This document shows, piece by piece, positions 22,348 to 25,529 of a stretch of DNA of 25,529 nt. The stretch's first letter is position 1; every line of letters starts with the position of its first letter. Source of the stretch: Gemmatimonadota bacterium. Lineage in GTDB: Bacteria > Gemmatimonadota > Gemmatimonadetes > Gemmatimonadales > GWC2-71-9. The DNA is taken from assembly GCA_003221085.1 (NCBI GenBank), contig QHUD01000098.1:1-25529 (forward strand). The letters run 5' to 3'. A program made the position numbers and the translations under genes. The notes under the pieces were generated by a model that did no database searches, was not told the DNA's origin, and worked only from the letters and a program-made list of their open reading frames with translations.

Positions 22348-23280
22348 TCAGTCGCTGAAGGGAACCTCAACCGTCATCCCATCCTTTGCGACCGTCGTCT
22401 CCCGAAACACTTCCCGCGCTTCTTTGACCAGCTCCTCAGCACTGATCGAGTACCTCGCCGACACGTGACTTAGCACAAGGCGCCTCGCTTTCGCCGCCAG
22501 TGCCACCTGCGCTGCTTCGCGCGCCGTCGAATGCCCCGGCTCCTTGGCGAGCTCCTTCTCCTCCTCCCCAAACGTCGCCTCGTGAATCAGCACATCCGCC
22601 CCCTGCGCCGCATCGACCACCGCAGCACAGGGCCGGGTATCGCCGGTGAACACCACGAGCCGCCCCGGACGGTTGGGCCCCACAATGCCTTCCGGTCCGA
22701 CTGTCCGCCCGTCCTCCAGTCGAACTGTTTCGCCCTTGCTCAGCTTCCCCCACAGGGGACCCTCGGGGATCCCGGCTGCGCGCGCCTTGTCTACGTCGAA
22801 CCGCCCGCGCCGCTCGTGCTCCTTGAGCGCGTACCCGATCGATCCCCCACCGTGCTCCGTGGCGAAGGCGTGGATCGCATACCCGTCGCGACCAGCGCCT
22901 CCCCCAACCTCCACAACCTCCCCCGCCTTGACTTCAACGATCTCAACCTCGAAGGGAACTCGCTCCACGCCGAGTTGAATCGCCTGGCCGAGCAGCTTCT
23001 TCGCCCCCTTCGGCCCATACAACCGCATCGGCTCGGCGCGCGCCTGCAGTCCGAGTGTGCGAATCAATCCGATCACGCCGAGGAAGTGGTCCGCGTGAAA
23101 ATGCGTGAAGAAGATCTCCGACAACGCGAAGCTCACCCCGTAGCGCATCATCTGGCGCTGGGTGCCCTCGCCACACTCGAATAGGAGAGTCTCACCCTCG
23201 CGGACAAGCGCCATCGCGGAGACGTTGCGCTCGACGGTGGGGCGAGCGGCACTGGTGCCTAAGAACGTCACGGAAAGCAT
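22348..23280 (-). CDS. rnz: Ribonuclease Z
   Basis: RNase Z is a zinc beta-lactamase-fold endonuclease that trims the 3' trailer of tRNA precursors, which matters here because neither tRNA gene in the window encodes CCA. The start MLSVTFLGTSAARPTVERN, then CGEGTQ, the metal motif THFHADHFLG (about 61-70), HEATF (about 239-243), the GHST loop and LSHVSARY are all typical. The ATG at 23280 matches the family N terminus; the frame is open for 46 codons further upstream but that part is not family-like and crosses a dispersed repeat. Length 310 aa is normal. The segment GEVVEVGGG (about 118-126) is encoded by a copy of the G-rich repeat seen at 21772-21798. Confidence 0.93.
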   Translation of the reverse strand: MLSVTFLGTSAARPTVERNVSAMALVREGETLLFECGEGTQRQMMRYGVSFALSEIFFTHFHADHFLGVIGLIRTLGLQARAEPMRLYGPKGAKKLLGQAIQLGVERVPFEVEIVEVKAGEVVEVGGGAGRDGYAIHAFATEHGGGSIGYALKEHERRGRFDVDKARAAGIPEGPLWGKLSKGETVRLEDGRTVGPEGIVGPNRPGRLVVFTGDTRPCAAVVDAAQGADVLIHEATFGEEEKELAKEPGHSTAREAAQVALAAKARRLVLSHVSARYSISAEELVKEAREVFRETTVAKDGMTVEVPFSD

Positions 23281-23300
23281 GGGGAGAATATAGAAGGCAT

Positions 23301-23340
23301 GGTACGCGGTGCGCGGTGCGCAGTTGCTGCCGATGCAACA
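23301..23340 (-). repeat. Dispersed GC-rich repeat, copy 1 (inverted)
   Basis: On the minus strand it reads TTGCATCGGCAGCAACTGCG followed by CACCGCGCACCGCGTACC. The same pattern (ATCGG, then GCAACCGCGCACCGCGTACC) occurs at 23772-23842, 25221-25255 (inverted) and 25281-25355. It lies between the divergent rnz and four-helix-bundle genes. Confidence 0.8.
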
Positions 23341-23395
23341 ACGGGGTCCGTATCCGCTGAAATGGGTACGGCACGAGGCAGGCGGCGAGAGAATA

Positions 23396-23767
23396 ATGGC
23401 GGTGTGCGAAGCTATCAAGACGCTGGTCGCGTGGAAGCGGGCCCACGAGGCGCTGCTCCTCGCGCTTCGTGCGACCCACGCCGCCTATCACCCCCGTGCC
23501 AAGAACCTGTTCGACCAACTCCGACGAGCGACGATATCGATCGAAGCGAACATCGCGGAGGGCGATGCCCTAAACACACCGGGCCTGTGCCGACGGCATC
23601 TGCGCATCGCCATCGGATCTGCAGCTGAGGCCGAGACCCTTGCACGGGCCGCAGCAGAGTTGGGGTACCTGGACGAGGACACGGTGAGGCCACTTCTCAA
23701 GGTATTCGACGCGACCTTGGGCGCTTGGCATGGCTTGCGGCGCTCGCCTCCGGTCATCGGCAAGTAG
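23396..23767 (+). CDS. Four-helix-bundle protein (S23/23S rRNA-intervening-sequence family)
   Basis: The 123-residue protein matches the IVS/S23 four-helix family: an opening VAWKRAHEALLLAL helix, the family core FDQLRRATISIEANIAEG (residues 42-59), then helices with GSAAEAETLARAAAELGYL and a C-terminal helix. Such proteins form pentameric basic bundles; relatives are encoded within rRNA intervening sequences and beside diversity-generating retroelements (as Avd), but most are orphans of unknown role. The ATG at 23396 begins the family-like sequence; GTG 23402 is an alternative. The gene is bracketed by inverted copies of the dispersed repeat (23301-23340 and 23772-23842). Confidence 0.85.
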   Translation: MAVCEAIKTLVAWKRAHEALLLALRATHAAYHPRAKNLFDQLRRATISIEANIAEGDALNTPGLCRRHLRIAIGSAAEAETLARAAAELGYLDEDTVRPLLKVFDATLGAWHGLRRSPPVIGK

Positions 23768-23771
23768 CCCC

Positions 23772-23842
23772 ACATCGGAAGCAACCGCGCACGGCAGACC
23801 GCGCACGCCGTTCAGGCAACCGCGCACCGCGTACCGCGCACC
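23772..23842 (+). repeat. Dispersed GC-rich repeat, copy 2 (double)
   Basis: Two adjoining units: ATCGGAAGCAACCGCGCACG..., then GGCAACCGCGCACCGCGTACC. It fills almost the whole gap before the MFS gene and is inverted relative to copy 1. Confidence 0.8.
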
Positions 23843-23876
23843 TTTCTCGGCACCATCCTTGCAGCTCCGCCCGCCC

Positions 23877-25259
23877 ATGCTGCTCCCGCGCCACCCCCGC
23901 GTCCTCGTCGCCGTGTGCATCGGCTACTTCATGGCCGTGCTCGACTCGACCGTCGTCAACGTCGCCCTGCCCGACATGGCGCGCGGCCTCGGCACCGGCA
24001 TCGCCGGCATGCAGTGGGTGGTGGACGGCTACGCCCTGCTGTTCGCTAGCCTGCTGCTCACCGCCGGCGCCCTGGCCGATCGCCTCGGTAACAGAGGCAC
24101 GTTCGTCGTCGGGCTGGCGCTGTTCACGCTCGCCTCGGGCTTGTGCGGCATCGCGCCGAACCTGGGCACGCTGATCGCGTTCCGCGCGCTGCAAGGCGTG
24201 GGCGCCGCGGTACAAGTGCCCGCGTCACTCGCGCTCTTACGGCACGCCTATCACGACCCTACCGAGCGGGCCCAGGCCATCGGCATCTGGGCCGCCGCCA
24301 CCGGCCTCGCCGTCGCCGCCGGCCCCGTGGTGGGCGGCATCCTCACGCACGCCTGGACCTGGCGCAGCGTGTTTCTCGTGAACCTGCCGGTGGGCGTGCT
24401 GGGCATTGTGCTCACGCTGCGCCACGTGCCATCCGTGCCGCCGCACCAGGACGGCGATCTCGACCTCAAGGCCCAGCTGCTCGGTATCGTGGCGCTGGGT
24501 GGTCTCACCTTCGGACTGATTCAGGGCGGCGTGTGGGGCTGGAGCTCGGCCCCGGTGATCGTGGCGCTCCTGGTCGCTGTCGTCGCGGGCGTCCTGTTCT
24601 ACCTGGGCGAGCGACGCGCCGAGCATCCCATGCTCCCGCCGGCGCTGTTTCGCGACTCCACCTTCTCGGCGGCCAACGCCGTGGGCGCGATCTTGAGTTT
24701 CGGCTTCTACGGCGAGCTGTTTCTCATGAGCCTGTTCTTCCAGCAGGTGCAGCATCGCTCGCCGCTCGCGGCGGGTCTGGCGCTGCTGCCGCAGACGGCG
24801 GTGATCAGCCTGATGAATTTCGTGTCCGGTCAGGTCACCGCGCGCCGCGGCCCCCGGCTGCCGATGGTGCTGGGGCTAGGGGTTGGGGGCTTGGGACTGG
24901 GGTCGCTGTCGCTCGTGCAGGTACGCACGCCGCTCGGGGCGATCGTGGGGCCGATGCTGGCAATGGGCATCGGAGCCTCGCTCGCCATGCCGGCCATGAC
25001 GCACGCCGCCATCGACCACACGCCCAAAGAGCGCGCCGGCATCGGCTCGGCGGTGCTCAATGCCAGCCGGCAGGTGGGGGGAGTCATCGGGATTGCGTTG
25101 CTGGGAGCGCTCATCGGGGGCCGGGGGCACTTCATACCGGGACTGCATCGGGGCATGCTGATCGCCGGTGCGCTGTTTCTCATGGGCTCGGGGCTAAGCT
25201 GGCGGTTCGTTGAGAGAGGCGTACGCGGTGCGCGGTACGCGGTTGCGCCCGATGTCTAA
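23877..25259 (+). CDS. MFS drug exporter, DHA2 (EmrB/QacA-like) family
   Basis: The 460-residue inner-membrane protein is a proton-driven exporter of the DHA2 group by its motifs: motif D1-like YFMAVLDSTVVNVALP in the first helix (about 16-31), the WVVDGYALLFA segment, motif A as GALADRLGNR (about 63-72), and motif C as GPVVGGILT (about 150-158). Hydrophobic segments suggest about 12-14 helices. The substrate cannot be predicted. The ATG at 23877 lies just before the first helix; the upstream in-frame extension reads through a repeat and is not used. The last dozen residues (GVRGARYAVAPDV) are encoded by a copy of the dispersed repeat, so the C-terminal end has been replaced or extended by it. 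Confidence 0.9.
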   Translation: MLLPRHPRVLVAVCIGYFMAVLDSTVVNVALPDMARGLGTGIAGMQWVVDGYALLFASLLLTAGALADRLGNRGTFVVGLALFTLASGLCGIAPNLGTLIAFRALQGVGAAVQVPASLALLRHAYHDPTERAQAIGIWAAATGLAVAAGPVVGGILTHAWTWRSVFLVNLPVGVLGIVLTLRHVPSVPPHQDGDLDLKAQLLGIVALGGLTFGLIQGGVWGWSSAPVIVALLVAVVAGVLFYLGERRAEHPMLPPALFRDSTFSAANAVGAILSFGFYGELFLMSLFFQQVQHRSPLAAGLALLPQTAVISLMNFVSGQVTARRGPRLPMVLGLGVGGLGLGSLSLVQVRTPLGAIVGPMLAMGIGASLAMPAMTHAAIDHTPKERAGIGSAVLNASRQVGGVIGIALLGALIGGRGHFIPGLHRGMLIAGALFLMGSGLSWRFVERGVRGARYAVAPDV

Positions 25260-25355
25260 CAACCCTCAGCGGATTTGATCTTGCATCGGGGGCAACCGCG
25301 CACCGCGTACAGCGCACGCTGTTGACGGCAACCGCGCACGGCGCACCGCGTACCG
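25221..25355. repeat. Dispersed GC-rich repeat, copies 3 and 4 (inverted pair, possible stem-loop)
   Basis: The unit at 25221-25255 is inverted and ends with ...CCCGATG. The unit at 25281-25316 is direct and starts CATCGGGGGCAACCGCGCAC, with a further unit to 25355. The pair can form a long imperfect stem with a 25-nt loop across the MFS stop codon, so it may protect or end the mRNA. Confidence 0.75.
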
Positions 25356-25415
25356 ACTAACACCCCACCCTTTCCGCGCGTATTCTGAAACGTCCCCCGC
25401 CCAGGAGCGCAGCGT

Positions 25416-25529
25416 ATGTCCAGACGTTGCCGTCAGCTCGTTTTCAGTCTGCTCGCCGCGCTCGCATCGCGAGCCGCAGCGCAAGCCTCGATCCACCATG
25501 GCCTAGATCCTGCCAACCTGGATACGACC
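25416..25529 (+). CDS. Secreted protein start, probable M13-family metallopeptidase (runs off right edge)
   Basis: An ATG at 25416 with AGGAG 8 nt upstream opens 38 codons: a basic start MSRRCRQ, a hydrophobic stretch LVFSLLAALASRAAAQA that is a signal peptide with a likely cut near AQA, then HHGLDPANLDTT. The phrase GLDPANLDT closely precedes the catalytic-domain start in neprilysin-like M13 peptidases. The diagnostic HExxH site is beyond the window, so the family call is an inference; secretion is well supported. Confidence 0.55.
   Translation, partial: MSRRCRQLVFSLLAALASRAAAQASIHHGLDPANLDTT

Noticed and set aside
24143..25213. 356-codon open frame inside the MFS gene
   Set aside because: It is Arg/Ala/Gly-rich shadow translation of a GC-rich membrane-protein gene in another frame.

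Overview
The window is about 25.5 kb of high-GC bacterial DNA. My best guess is a Gemmatimonadota or similar soil or sediment lineage. That is an inference from three things: the start of a Ser/Thr protein kinase at the left edge, the start of what looks like an M13 metallopeptidase at the right edge, and the style of the dispersed GC-rich intergenic repeats. No rRNA or other strong taxonomic marker is present.

The main structure is an integrated genomic island of about 20.9 kb (roughly 445-21351). It sits at the 3' end of an intact tRNA-Gln(CUG) gene (21310-21382, minus strand). The intact tRNA marks the right junction, next to a tyrosine recombinase gene. A displaced copy of the tRNA 3' half marks the left junction (445-467 plus 543-565). 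This left copy is split by about 75 bp that carries a 12-bp perfect palindrome. Just inside both junctions are tandem pairs of an 11-bp motif (667-688, 730-751 inverted, 21232-21253), which are candidate integrase arm sites.

Island layout, left to right. (1) A plus-strand cluster of four uncharacterised genes (828-3833): a DUF3800-like protein, a double zinc-ribbon protein with a C-terminal HEPN-like Rx4H motif, a 107-residue protein, and a small zinc-finger protein. (2) A minus-strand cluster (9432 down to 4188): a DUF4268-type PD-(D/E)xK protein, a protein with two Cas4-like domains of which the second has lost its catalytic residues, an XRE-ImmA/IrrE regulator-protease overlapping a PIN-domain gene, and an SDH/SppA-type serine protease. 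(3) A plus-strand type I restriction-modification operon, hsdM-hsdS-hsdR (9720-16376). (4) A maintenance module (16377-21094): two promoter-plus-terminator-hairpin units, a small HTH gene, a 52-residue acidic protein, a rolling-circle (HUH) replication initiator with a palindrome just upstream, an excisionase-like HTH gene, and the integrase. The integrase tail is built of 12-bp repeats and has been scrambled by three small indels.

The element therefore combines excision and integration, rolling-circle replication and a load of defence-like genes. No conjugation, relaxase-plus-coupling or phage structural genes are visible, so it resembles a phage-satellite or integrative-plasmid type element more than a full ICE or prophage.

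The flanks look chromosomal. On the right are tRNA-Ala(CGC), an SRPBCC protein, ribonuclease Z, a four-helix-bundle (S23/IVS-type) protein, a DHA2-type MFS exporter and the probable peptidase start. Two dispersed repeat families run through this flank, and both have entered coding sequence: the G-rich family in rnz and the GCGCACCGCGTACC family in the last codons of the exporter gene.
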